Source: an uncultured Prevotella sp.
Lineage (GTDB): Bacteria; Bacteroidota; Bacteroidia; Bacteroidales; Bacteroidaceae
DNA: 28,848 bases
Reading direction: 5' to 3'
NCBI GenBank assembly: GCA_905202125.1
Contig: CAJKQX010000026.1
Span: 1 to 28,848 of the forward strand
Part shown: in pieces, positions 17,736 through 24,809 of the stretch
Layout: every line of letters starts with the position of its first letter
Numbering within the stretch: position 1 is the stretch's first letter
The notes under the pieces: generated by a model
The model's database searches: none
What the model saw: only the letters and a program-made list of their open reading frames with translations
What the model was told of the DNA's origin: nothing
Translations under genes and position numbers: made by a program

Positions 17736-17766
17736 CCCTTGAGGCCGCAACAGGTTGCGGCCCTAC
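17736..17766 (-). repeat. Dispersed palindromic repeat, copy 4
   Basis: Differs from copy 3 at a single base (CCCTTGA in place of CCCTTGC). It fills most of the 100-bp gap between the short discoidin-like gene and miaB. In RNA the GGCCGCAAC/GTTGCGGCC dyad would form a hairpin upstream of miaB. Confidence 0.8.
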
Positions 17767-17803
17767 ACCGACGGATAGACAGTATGTCTGCATCCACATT
17801 ATA

Positions 17804-18112
17804 TTATTGGAACAGCGGCGACTGTTTGTACACGCCGAAAGTGTGCAGTGCGGGGCATGCGCGACCACCGTCGATGCACAGACGCAAGTATCGGGCGGTG
17901 ACGGCGGGAAAGCGTACTATCCATTTGTGACCGATGGTCCGGCCGTCGGCCGTGGCCTTGATGGTCTGCCAGTGGCGGCCGTCGGCCGAGTACTCCACGT
18001 GCCAGCGGTTGGTGCGATGGCCGAGGCCACTTGGTTCGGGTGCTTTTTGTGCTGTCATGGCGAGCGGAGCGAGCGCGAGAGCCGCTACTGCAAATAGTCT
18101 GACAATTCTCAT
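17804..18112 (-). CDS. Very short secreted protein with part of an F5/8 type C (discoidin) domain
   Basis: A 102-residue protein. Residues 1-21 form a signal peptide (ending TAQ). Residues 36-98 match the second half of a discoidin domain, as found at the C-terminus of GH29 alpha-L-fucosidases and CBM32 proteins: W-x-VEYSADGRHWQTI, GRTIGHKWIVRFP, VTARYLRLCI and a closing ACPALHTFGVY. A full discoidin domain needs about 130-150 residues, so the first strands are missing. Either a larger secreted glycosidase was reduced by internal deletion, leaving its signal peptide joined to its tail, or this is a minimal binding protein. The frame is open with a proper start and stop. An upstream -7-like element lies at 18179-18186. 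Confidence 0.6.
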   Translation of the reverse strand: MRIVRLFAVAALALAPLAMTAQKAPEPSGLGHRTNRWHVEYSADGRHWQTIKATADGRTIGHKWIVRFPAVTARYLRLCIDGGRACPALHTFGVYKQSPLFQ

Positions 18113-18178
18113 AATTCAATAAAGTGTTGTTTGCGGTAATCGGCGGAATACCGTATGGGCATACCGTCGCATTCTCTG

Positions 18179-18186
18179 CAAAAGTA
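18179..18186 (-). promoter_or_regulatory. Candidate -7 element for the short discoidin-like gene
   Basis: The minus strand reads TACTTTTG, matching TAnnTTTG, 67 bases before the start at 18112. No good -33 box is visible, so this is tentative. Confidence 0.3.
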
Positions 18187-18283
18187 TAAAATAAAAGTTA
18201 GAAACGCGATGTCGGCCGTGATGATTTTTACTATCGGACGGCTTTTCATATATTCCGGATGTTCAGATATCCTTCATCGAATT

Positions 18284-19813
18284 TCAGAAATTCCTCATTA
18301 TGAAATACGCGAAGACTGCCGGTTCGTCGTTGCTGCCGTTGTGTATGAGGCCCGGACGTTGCACGCGGTCCCATCTGATGAGCGACTCGCCGTTGAGCCG
18401 GTTCTCCTTCACACGATCCCACTGCTTGCCGTTGCTGCTCATGTAGAAACGGAACTGATGGCCGTCCACCACCTCTATGCGCAGATAAGTGTTGCGGGCG
18501 GTCCATGATGAGGTGTAGGCTATGGTCTCCTTGTTGTTCTTGATGATGCGCAGTTGCAGTCGGTCGCCTTGCACACCCCACGTGATGAGGTTCTGGTCGT
18601 CGCCGTAGAGCGTGAGCCCCTTGATGCTGTTGTTGGTGTTGATGACCTTTGTCTCGCATACATAATGTGCACTTTGCGGACGCAGACACAGAGCCGTGCC
18701 GTGCACGTAGTCTTTCTTCATCATGCCCGAGAGGGTCAGTCCTTTCTCGCCCGTAGTGGCATTAATGTCGGCATAGGGATAGTTCCATGTCCAGCGCACA
18801 TTCAGTTTGTCGCTGTGGAAATGATCCTCAAAGTGGACCAAATGATTTTGGAGCGTACCGGCGAAAGGCACCTCAGCCATCGTCTGAGCCGTATCGCCCG
18901 TGCGGAAAGCCACCCATTGGTCATCGGTCATGACCATCTCGTGCAACACCGGTTGACGTCCGCAGTAGAAATCATTGCCCCTCATGTATGCGTGACACAT
19001 GTAAAACATACGTCCGTCGGGCGTCTCCACCGCCGTGCCGTGTCCGCACGACTGTATGCCATCCTTGCTGCCGTGGAGTATGGGGTTGCCCGAGTATTTC
19101 TCATACGGACCGCGATAGCTCTTGGCGCGGGCCACACGCACGTCGTAGTCGCTCTCCGGTCCGCAGCATCCGCGCGCCGCATACACTATGTAATAATAGT
19201 CGCCGTGCTTGAAATGATACTGTCCCTCCATACCGATGTTCTCGTCATCGACCAGCAGAGTGAACGGTTCGCCCTCGAGATGCAGTCCGTCGGCCGACAA
19301 CTTGCTACCCAACAGTTCGATGGGACGCGCATCCAGACCGTATGCTTTCCAACTGATATAGAGCTGACCGCCATCATCATAGACGAAGGCGTCTATGGCC
19401 TCGGTGCCATATTCTATGATGGGACCGTGGTCGGTGAATGTGCTTGTGGGCGAGTCGGCGGTGGCCACACCTATATATGATATGCCCGTGCTCTTCTGTC
19501 GGGCCGTGTAGTAGCAGTACACCTTGTTGTTATGATAAAACAGTTCGGGCGCCCAGAACGAGTTGGACGTCCACTCCGGCTGTTTGTCGAAGATGTGTCC
19601 CGTCTGCGTCCAGTTGATCAGGTCTTTCGACTTGAACACCGGATAGAAGGGTGCCCACTCCGATGATGTGCCGGCGGCGTAATAGGTGTCATCTATGCGT
19701 ATGATCGAGGGGTCGGGCACATCGCCGTGTATCACGGGGTTGGTGTACCGCGTCTGTGCCGACGATTGCAGCGCGATGGCCGCAAAGAGCGAAAGTAAGA
19801 TTTTCTTGTTCAT
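18284..19813 (-). CDS. Secreted GH43 glycosidase (arabinofuranosidase or xylosidase type)
   Basis: Expected to release arabinofuranosyl or xylosyl residues. The signal peptide ends near SSAQ (residue 20). The five-bladed propeller covers about 24-305. The GH43 catalytic triad is visible: base D34 in DVPDPSII, pKa modulator D141 in AIDAFVYDD and acid E196 in GMEGQYHF. A cysteine-rich loop (CCGPESDYDVRVARA, 216-230) follows. Residues about 325-509 form a C-terminal concanavalin-like sandwich. The protein ends EPAVFAYFIMRNF without the tail seen on the plus-strand enzymes. It lies 24 bases after the DUF4294 gene. Which GH43 subfamily it belongs to cannot be decided by eye. Confidence 0.9.
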   Translation of the reverse strand: MNKKILLSLFAAIALQSSAQTRYTNPVIHGDVPDPSIIRIDDTYYAAGTSSEWAPFYPVFKSKDLINWTQTGHIFDKQPEWTSNSFWAPELFYHNNKVYCYYTARQKSTGISYIGVATADSPTSTFTDHGPIIEYGTEAIDAFVYDDGGQLYISWKAYGLDARPIELLGSKLSADGLHLEGEPFTLLVDDENIGMEGQYHFKHGDYYYIVYAARGCCGPESDYDVRVARAKSYRGPYEKYSGNPILHGSKDGIQSCGHGTAVETPDGRMFYMCHAYMRGNDFYCGRQPVLHEMVMTDDQWVAFRTGDTAQTMAEVPFAGTLQNHLVHFEDHFHSDKLNVRWTWNYPYADINATTGEKGLTLSGMMKKDYVHGTALCLRPQSAHYVCETKVINTNNSIKGLTLYGDDQNLITWGVQGDRLQLRIIKNNKETIAYTSSWTARNTYLRIEVVDGHQFRFYMSSNGKQWDRVKENRLNGESLIRWDRVQRPGLIHNGSNDEPAVFAYFIMRNF

Positions 19814-19837
19814 GAGATATGATGATGTTTAGGTTGT

Positions 19838-20464
19838 TCAGAGTTGTCCCGACTCCACCATGAGAATCACCCGTTCGGTGAACCTGTCGATGCCCTCGGG
19901 TTCATATTTCTTGGTGAGGCTGGCGCCGAAGAGTGCCGCGAAGGCCTGATAGAATCCCGCCCTCACCGGTCCGAGAAAGGCCCGTATGAGTTGGTAGGAC
20001 GAAGAGTTGCACTCGCGATAGACGAGTTTGATGAGCAACTTGCCCTGCTGATACGACAGACGTTTCATGCGCGGAGTGTACTCCTTGCGTATGCTACGCT
20101 CCACGAGTTTCATGTGTCGGTCCTTCGCCTCCTTGTCGGGCAGCGTCTGGAGATACTCGTACGTCTCGATGATGATCTTGTTCACCTCTTTGGCTATGGG
20201 CAGCACTTTCTTGACGTTGGCCACCAACCGGTAGTATGCGGCGCGCTGGCGTTCGTTCTTGAACTCCGGCGCGGGATACACGTAGATATTCCTCATCTCC
20301 ACATACTGTATGCTGTCGCCCGTGTCGAGCAGAGCCTTGCCCGTCTTGAGTGCGGGCAGCAACGTCATGGTGCTGTCGGCGGGAGCCTGAACGATGTCCT
20401 GCGCCTGCGTGGCGGCCGTGCACATCATGAAGAGGAAGAATATCAAACCGATTGTTCTGGTCAT
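19838..20464 (-). CDS. DUF4294 family secreted protein
   Basis: A 208-residue Bacteroidetes protein of unknown function. A signal peptide ends near TQAQ (residues 19-22). The body is rich in basic helices with a conserved stretch NIYVYPAPEFKN (59-70) and YYRLVANVKKVLPIAKE (77-93). The last third (LIRAFLGPVRAGFYQAFA) is mildly hydrophobic. Its start codon overlaps the stop of the pyridoxamine kinase gene by four bases (ATGA), so the two are translated from one message. Family membership is from memory of the motif; no role is known to me. Confidence 0.8.
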   Translation of the reverse strand: MTRTIGLIFFLFMMCTAATQAQDIVQAPADSTMTLLPALKTGKALLDTGDSIQYVEMRNIYVYPAPEFKNERQRAAYYRLVANVKKVLPIAKEVNKIIIETYEYLQTLPDKEAKDRHMKLVERSIRKEYTPRMKRLSYQQGKLLIKLVYRECNSSSYQLIRAFLGPVRAGFYQAFAALFGASLTKKYEPEGIDRFTERVILMVESGQL

Positions 20465-21279
20465 ATTTGGTCAAGATATTTTTCGAGCGGTATGCCGCGG
20501 TTTTTGTCCGTGTTGTCCTTGTTGAGGTCGATGAGTCGATACACAGCGTCCATCGCCTTGCGTGTACAGGGCTTGAGCTGTTCGCCATCGAGCAGATGAC
20601 CTATGAGCACGGCAGAGAATATGTCGCCCGTGCCGGGGAAATGGACGGGTATCTCGGTGTAGGGCAGAAGGAAATACTCGTCGTCGGCCGCGTTGTAGCC
20701 CACCACCGATGGTTGTCCGTCCACGTGTATGCTGGTGATGAGCACCGACTGCGCCCCTATCTGGCGCAACCGGTCTATGAGCCTTCGTGCGCCGTCTATG
20801 TCGACGCCCGCCTCACGGTAAGGGGTGTCGGTGAGATAGCATGCCTCCGTATAGTTGGGATAAATCAGATGGGCCACACCCACCATGCGGCGCATATTCT
20901 CTATGGCCTCGGGCGTGACGCCGTTGTAGAGCTTGCCTTCATCACCCATGATAGGGTCCACATAGATGACCGTACCTGCCGCAGCCTGTTCGCGACAATA
21001 GTCGGCTATGAGCGCCGACTGACGTGCCGAGACCATGAATCCCGTGGCTATGGCGTCGAACGTGAAGCCCAGTTCGCGCCACACGGGGAACACCCCTTGT
21101 ATGTAGTCGGTGGTCTCGAGAATATTGAATTTGCCATAGTCCAGCGTGTTGGATACCAACGCCGTGGGCAGGTTGTATGTAGGATGACCCATGTACGACA
21201 GTATGGGCAGCATGGCGGCCGTGGCCACCTTGCCGTATCCGGCCATATCGTTGATGAGCAGTATCTGTTTCTTTTTCAT
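20461..21279 (-). CDS. PdxY-like pyridoxamine/pyridoxal kinase
   Basis: A ribokinase-fold kinase that phosphorylates B6 vitamers with ATP in salvage of pyridoxal phosphate. The frame is open from 21303, but the methionine at 21279 (MKKKQILLINDMAGYGK) fits the family start, giving 272 residues. Marks: early NDMAGYGKVA, LYPN-like IYPNYTEACYLT, and the catalytic GTGD motif in PGTGDIFSA (D219). The protein ends shortly after NKDNTDKNRGIPLE. This form is common in Bacteroidetes and Firmicutes. It overlaps the DUF4294 gene by four bases and lies 87 bases after the transporter gene. Confidence 0.9.
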   Translation of the reverse strand: MKKKQILLINDMAGYGKVATAAMLPILSYMGHPTYNLPTALVSNTLDYGKFNILETTDYIQGVFPVWRELGFTFDAIATGFMVSARQSALIADYCREQAAAGTVIYVDPIMGDEGKLYNGVTPEAIENMRRMVGVAHLIYPNYTEACYLTDTPYREAGVDIDGARRLIDRLRQIGAQSVLITSIHVDGQPSVVGYNAADDEYFLLPYTEIPVHFPGTGDIFSAVLIGHLLDGEQLKPCTRKAMDAVYRLIDLNKDNTDKNRGIPLEKYLDQI

Positions 21280-21366
21280 CGTTTGTAATAATTGATGTTG
21301 CAAACTTTTCTCTTTTTCTCTTTCGAGGATTTTTCAGATTGTTATTTCGTGCATGAAGACAAGCCT

Positions 21367-23034
21367 TTATATGGCCATCATCACGATGATCTGGGCTATC
21401 ACCACGCGGATGAACATGCCCAACGGATACACTGACGTGTAGCTCACGGCGGCCGTATCTCCCTTGATGGTGTCGTTGGCGTAGCTCAGCGCCATCGGGT
21501 TGGCCATCGATCCACACAGTATGCCGCATATCGTACCGAAATCGTACTTGCCCGTGCGCAGCGCTATCGTGCCTATGATGAGCAACGGCACCACGGTGAG
21601 CGCAAAGCCGATGGCTATCCACAGCAGTCCCTCGGGGCGTACCACCGTACCGAAGAAATCGCTGCCGGCCGACAGACCCAGGCATGCCAGATAGAGCGAA
21701 AGTCCGAGTTTGCGCAGCATGAGCGATGCCGAACGTGTTGTGTAACTGATGATGTGGGACCGCGAACCGAGCGCGCCCACAAGTATTCCGGCAATGATGG
21801 GGCCGCCGGCAATGCCCAGTCTCACGGGTGCGCTCATGCCCGGCAGGCTGATGGGTATCATTCCGAGAATCAGACCGATGATGAGACCGAAGAATATCGA
21901 ACCCAAGTTGGGCTCGTTGAGCTCCTGCATGGCGTTACCCAGGAACTGCTCGGTGTGCTTGATGTCCGAGGGACGGCCCACCACCGTCAGACGGTCGCCG
22001 TACTGCAGACGCAGGTCGTCACTGGCCAGGAGTTTGATATCGCCGCGCATCACACGGCTCACGTTAACGCCGTAGGCCGACCGCAGATGCAGTGTGCCCA
22101 ATGTCTTGCCATTGAGTTGTGTGCGGCTGATCACTATCACGCGGCTCTCCACGTCGCTGTCTATCGAGTTCCAGTCGATGTCATCCTTGTCGCGGTTCCA
22201 ATCCTTGTCCGATTTCTTGCCGAAGAGAAACTCCATCGCCTCCGACTCGTCGTTGTTGGTGATCACCAGGATGTTGTCGCCCGTCTTCATCACGGTGTCG
22301 GCCATGGGCAGTATCACCTTGCCATCGCGCCAGATGCGCGATATGATGAAATGGCGGTGGGTCATGTGGGATATCTCCGAGATGGCCTTGCCATCCACGG
22401 CCGGGTTCATCACCGTGTATTGTGCTATGTATGTCTTGTCCTCGTCGTCCTTGTGGCGCGGCTCCAGATCGGATGGTTTCACCATGCAGCGGCGTATCAC
22501 AATCATCGCCAGTATCACGCCCACCACTCCCAGCGGATAGGTCACGGCGCAACCTAAGGCCGCTCCGTTGCCCGACAGTCCGGCATTGGTGAGTGCCTGC
22601 TGGGCCGCTCCGAGCGCCGGCGTATTGGTGGTCGCACCGCAGAGCAGACCCACCATGTCGGTCACGGCGATGCCCGTCAACGGACACAATACGAGTGCCA
22701 TCACCGTACCCAACGCTATCACGGCAAAGCTCCACAGGTTGAGACTGATGCCCTCGTTGCGCATCAGTCCGAAAAAATTGGGGCCCACGTGCAGACCGAG
22801 GGCGTAGACGAAGATGGCCAGTCCGAAGGTCTCGGCAAACTCCAGCATCTGCGCGTCGGTGCTCAGACCGAAATGTCCGGCCACGATCCCCACGAAAAAC
22901 ACGAAAGCCACACCCAGCGATATGCCGCGGAAATGCAGTTTGCCTAAGGCCAGACCCATGGCTATGATGGCCGATAATATGATGAGAGTCTGCATGGCGG
23001 CGTTGGCATCAAACAGACTGTTTATCCAATTCAT
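21367..23034 (-). CDS. AspT/YidE-family membrane transporter with two RCK_C domains
   Basis: A 555-residue protein of the aspartate:alanine exchanger (AspT/YidE/YbjL) type. It has five hydrophobic segments in each half (about 14-180 and 380-553), each half with the family repeat (GATTNTPALGAA at 133-144, GSMANPMALSYA at 508-519). Between them lie two cytosolic RCK_C (TrkA-C) domains at about 203-272 and 299-370. The acidic linker DKDWNRDKDDIDWNSID joins the two RCK_C domains. The substrate is unknown; YidE-type members in enteric bacteria are uncharacterised or carry dicarboxylates. It has a good consensus promoter at 23071-23101. Confidence 0.9.
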   Translation of the reverse strand: MNWINSLFDANAAMQTLIILSAIIAMGLALGKLHFRGISLGVAFVFFVGIVAGHFGLSTDAQMLEFAETFGLAIFVYALGLHVGPNFFGLMRNEGISLNLWSFAVIALGTVMALVLCPLTGIAVTDMVGLLCGATTNTPALGAAQQALTNAGLSGNGAALGCAVTYPLGVVGVILAMIVIRRCMVKPSDLEPRHKDDEDKTYIAQYTVMNPAVDGKAISEISHMTHRHFIISRIWRDGKVILPMADTVMKTGDNILVITNNDESEAMEFLFGKKSDKDWNRDKDDIDWNSIDSDVESRVIVISRTQLNGKTLGTLHLRSAYGVNVSRVMRGDIKLLASDDLRLQYGDRLTVVGRPSDIKHTEQFLGNAMQELNEPNLGSIFFGLIIGLILGMIPISLPGMSAPVRLGIAGGPIIAGILVGALGSRSHIISYTTRSASLMLRKLGLSLYLACLGLSAGSDFFGTVVRPEGLLWIAIGFALTVVPLLIIGTIALRTGKYDFGTICGILCGSMANPMALSYANDTIKGDTAAVSYTSVYPLGMFIRVVIAQIIVMMAI

Positions 23035-23070
23035 GAAGGTTGACTATTGTATATTTTTATTATTTAAATG

Positions 23071-23101
23071 CAAAAGTAATGCAAGTTGCAAACATGGCAA
23101 A
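23071..23101 (-). promoter_or_regulatory. Consensus promoter of the transporter gene
   Basis: On the minus strand TTTG (23098-23101), a 19-bp spacer and TACTTTTG (23071-23078) match the Bacteroidetes housekeeping promoter exactly. Transcription should start about 30 bases before the start codon at 23034. It is back-to-back with the promoter at 23118-23149. Confidence 0.75.
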
Positions 23102-23117
23102 ATAATTGGTGCAAAAG

Positions 23118-23149
23118 TTTGCCGTTGCGCTCACCTTTCACTACCTTTG
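23118..23149 (+). promoter_or_regulatory. Consensus promoter, ancestral driver of the META-cysS unit
   Basis: TTTG (23118-23121), a 20-bp spacer and TACCTTTG (23142-23149) match the consensus exactly. The expected start is near 23155. Without the insertion element the leader to the META gene would be about 70 bases. With it, the promoter now faces the downstream end of the transposase gene. Confidence 0.75.
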
Positions 23150-23187
23150 CATCCACAACCCCATACGTCGCGTCGGGAATGACGGAC

Positions 23188-23195
23188 AATATTAT
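23188..23195. repeat. Target-site duplication, left copy
   Basis: AATATTAT directly abuts the left inverted repeat and is repeated exactly at 24330-24337. Confidence 0.9.
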
Positions 23196-23312
23196 ACCCC
23201 AGTTCGGGATAAAATAACGTTTGGTTGAATGTGAAGACATAGGGCGCAAGTCTTCTTCCCATGCCATCAGACACGGGCTATATCAAAAGAATCGAAATTG
23301 GTAGTTTTATCT

Positions 23313-24227
23313 TTAGAACAAAGAAAGCTGCTTTGTATCTTCGATGCAGTATCCCAGCAATGCCTTTGGCTTGTTATCAAAGAAACAATATGCTCCCAAG
23401 GCAGAAATAAGGTTCATGATAAAGTTGCTTACAGATCTATGGCGTGAGTGTACAATCTGTGCCGTGTTCTTCAGCATGTCATTGATGGTTTCGATAATGT
23501 ATCTCTTGCGTAGCATCATTCTGTCATAGAACGGCATCAGCTTGTTTTTCATGTTTACGCGCAACCCTGTCACCAGCTGTATTCCATCCTCAAACAGGAA
23601 GTCAAACAGTTTCTGCGAAATATAGCCTTTGTCAGCGAACAGCTTGCCATACAGACGTTTAGCGAGAACATTGAACACATTCGGGTCCTTGTCGCTGACA
23701 TTCGCGCCAGTAAGTACAAACGCAATTATCTCGCCTCTGTCATTGCACGCGAGGTGGAGCTTGAAGCCATGGCACCAGCCCATTGTTCCCTTTCCGTCAG
23801 TGGCAATTCCCTTGAACACCTTGTTGGCGTATCTCCTGAGATTGTGGCATACGGGTATCATCGTGGAATCGACGAATGTTATGCTGGTACATCTTCCGAA
23901 AGCTCCCAGATTAAGGAAAAACATTAGCTGGAAGAATACGCGGCTTTCCAACTCCACGAAGCGGTTATACGACACAGCTTTCGGGAAATATGACCTCATC
24001 GTACCCTTTATGAAGAATAGGTAGTAGTGCTTGAAATTACGGAATGTACCAAAATGAAAATACAGCAAAATGGTCATTATTTCACTGTCGGACAACGACG
24101 CTTGGCGACGTCTACGCTTGACTCCGCTGTTGTCTTCAAGTAGATTTCCTGCATTTTCTGCATCAAAATGTTTGCAAAACTCGTCTATTATACAAAATAA
24201 TTCTGTAACTTTGTAATCGGTAGTCAT
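23313..24227 (-). CDS. IS982-family DDE transposase
   Basis: A 304-residue transposase with the catalytic triad visible: D120 in FVDST, D199 in FADKGY and E246 in IIETIND. An N-terminal helical region with a basic KRRRR patch (37-41) precedes the RNase H-like core. SLSDSEIMTILLYFH and the C-terminal SVSNFIMNLISALGAYCF block are typical of the family. It appears full length and undamaged, so the element is probably active. A likely promoter is GTTG (minus strand, 24291-24294), 20 bp, TACCTTTA (24263-24270). Confidence 0.95.
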   Translation of the reverse strand: MTTDYKVTELFCIIDEFCKHFDAENAGNLLEDNSGVKRRRRQASLSDSEIMTILLYFHFGTFRNFKHYYLFFIKGTMRSYFPKAVSYNRFVELESRVFFQLMFFLNLGAFGRCTSITFVDSTMIPVCHNLRRYANKVFKGIATDGKGTMGWCHGFKLHLACNDRGEIIAFVLTGANVSDKDPNVFNVLAKRLYGKLFADKGYISQKLFDFLFEDGIQLVTGLRVNMKNKLMPFYDRMMLRKRYIIETINDMLKNTAQIVHSRHRSVSNFIMNLISALGAYCFFDNKPKALLGYCIEDTKQLSLF

Positions 24228-24241
24228 ATTAAATACATTTG
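24210..24241 (+). promoter_or_regulatory. Outward-facing consensus promoter at the IS end
   Basis: TTTG (24210-24213), a 20-bp spacer and TACATTTG (24234-24241) match the Bacteroidetes consensus exactly. The promoter points out of the element toward the META gene, with an expected start near 24248. It overlaps the start codon of the transposase on the other strand. Confidence 0.7.
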
Positions 24242-24262
24242 TAACTATTTGGATTTCAACTA

Positions 24263-24294
24263 TAAAGGTACAAAATATTTATGAGACTACCAAC
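24263..24294 (-). promoter_or_regulatory. Candidate transposase promoter
   Basis: On the minus strand GTTG (24291-24294), 20 bp, then TACCTTTA (24263-24270). Each box has one mismatch to consensus. The position fits a short leader before the start at 24227. Confidence 0.4.
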
Positions 24295-24329
24295 TTTTTT
24301 ACAGACTATTTCTTATCCCGAACTGGGGT

Positions 24330-24337
24330 AATATTAT
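24330..24337. repeat. Target-site duplication, right copy
   Basis: AATATTAT, identical to 23188-23195, directly after the right inverted repeat. Confidence 0.9.
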
Positions 24338-24365
24338 GTAACAAAATAAAAAGAAAGGATAATCA

Positions 24366-24788
24366 ATGAAAAAAACATTCATCGCAGTATGCGCCGCAGC
24401 CCTCTTGGCTTCATGTGGCACAACCGGCAAAATGACATCTGTCAAGGCTTTGGCCGGAGAATGGAACATCACCGAGATAAACAACAAGACACTGGATACG
24501 TCCAAGAGCGACAATGTGCCGTTCATCGGGTTTGACACCGACGGCAAAAGGGTGTACGGCAGCACGGGATGCAACCGTCTGACAGGTGCGCTCAAGGCCG
24601 ACGCCAAAACCGGCGCGATAGATTTCAGTATGCTCGGCAGCACACGGATGATGTGTGCCGACATGCAGACCGAGCAACAGGTACTCGAGGCTATGGCCAC
24701 AGTCAAATCATATAAGGTTGACGGCAAAAACACCATCAAACTGTGCAAGGAGGACGGTTCGGTGGCCATGCTGCTCAAACGCAAATAA
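24366..24788 (+). CDS. META-domain (HslJ-like) lipoprotein
   Basis: A 140-residue lipoprotein with lipobox LASC, lipidated at C17. Residues about 28-138 form one META domain, recognised by LAGEWNITEINNKTL, the GxxxGCNR-type centre (VYGSTGCNRLTGAL), the STRMMC block and a closing strand with VAMLLKRK. HslJ-type META proteins are envelope proteins linked to stress or novobiocin tolerance in enteric bacteria; the role here is unknown. cysS starts 21 bases after its stop. Its leader has been split by the insertion element, so expression now probably depends on the outward promoter at 24210-24241. Confidence 0.9.
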   Translation: MKKTFIAVCAAALLASCGTTGKMTSVKALAGEWNITEINNKTLDTSKSDNVPFIGFDTDGKRVYGSTGCNRLTGALKADAKTGAIDFSMLGSTRMMCADMQTEQQVLEAMATVKSYKVDGKNTIKLCKEDGSVAMLLKRK

Positions 24789-24809
24789 TAAATACGTAAA
24801 CCATTCATC

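Larger units (their letters stand above)
23196..24329 (-). mobile_element. Complete IS982-family insertion sequence
   Basis: The element is 1134 bp with perfect 17-bp terminal inverted repeats (ACCCCAGTTCGGGATAA at 23196-23212 and its complement at 24313-24329), one intact transposase gene and an 8-bp target duplication. These dimensions fit IS982-family elements such as IS1187 of Bacteroides. The perfect ends and duplication indicate a recent insertion. The element is more AT-rich than its neighbours. Confidence 0.95.

Noticed and set aside
18246..18300. Possible frameshift at the end of GH43, where another frame continues for about 18 codons
   Set aside because: The in-frame ending EPAVFAYFIMRNF is a plausible last beta strand for this family. 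The alternative extension lies in AT-rich sequence where a short open stretch is expected by chance. It would need an alignment with homologues to reopen.
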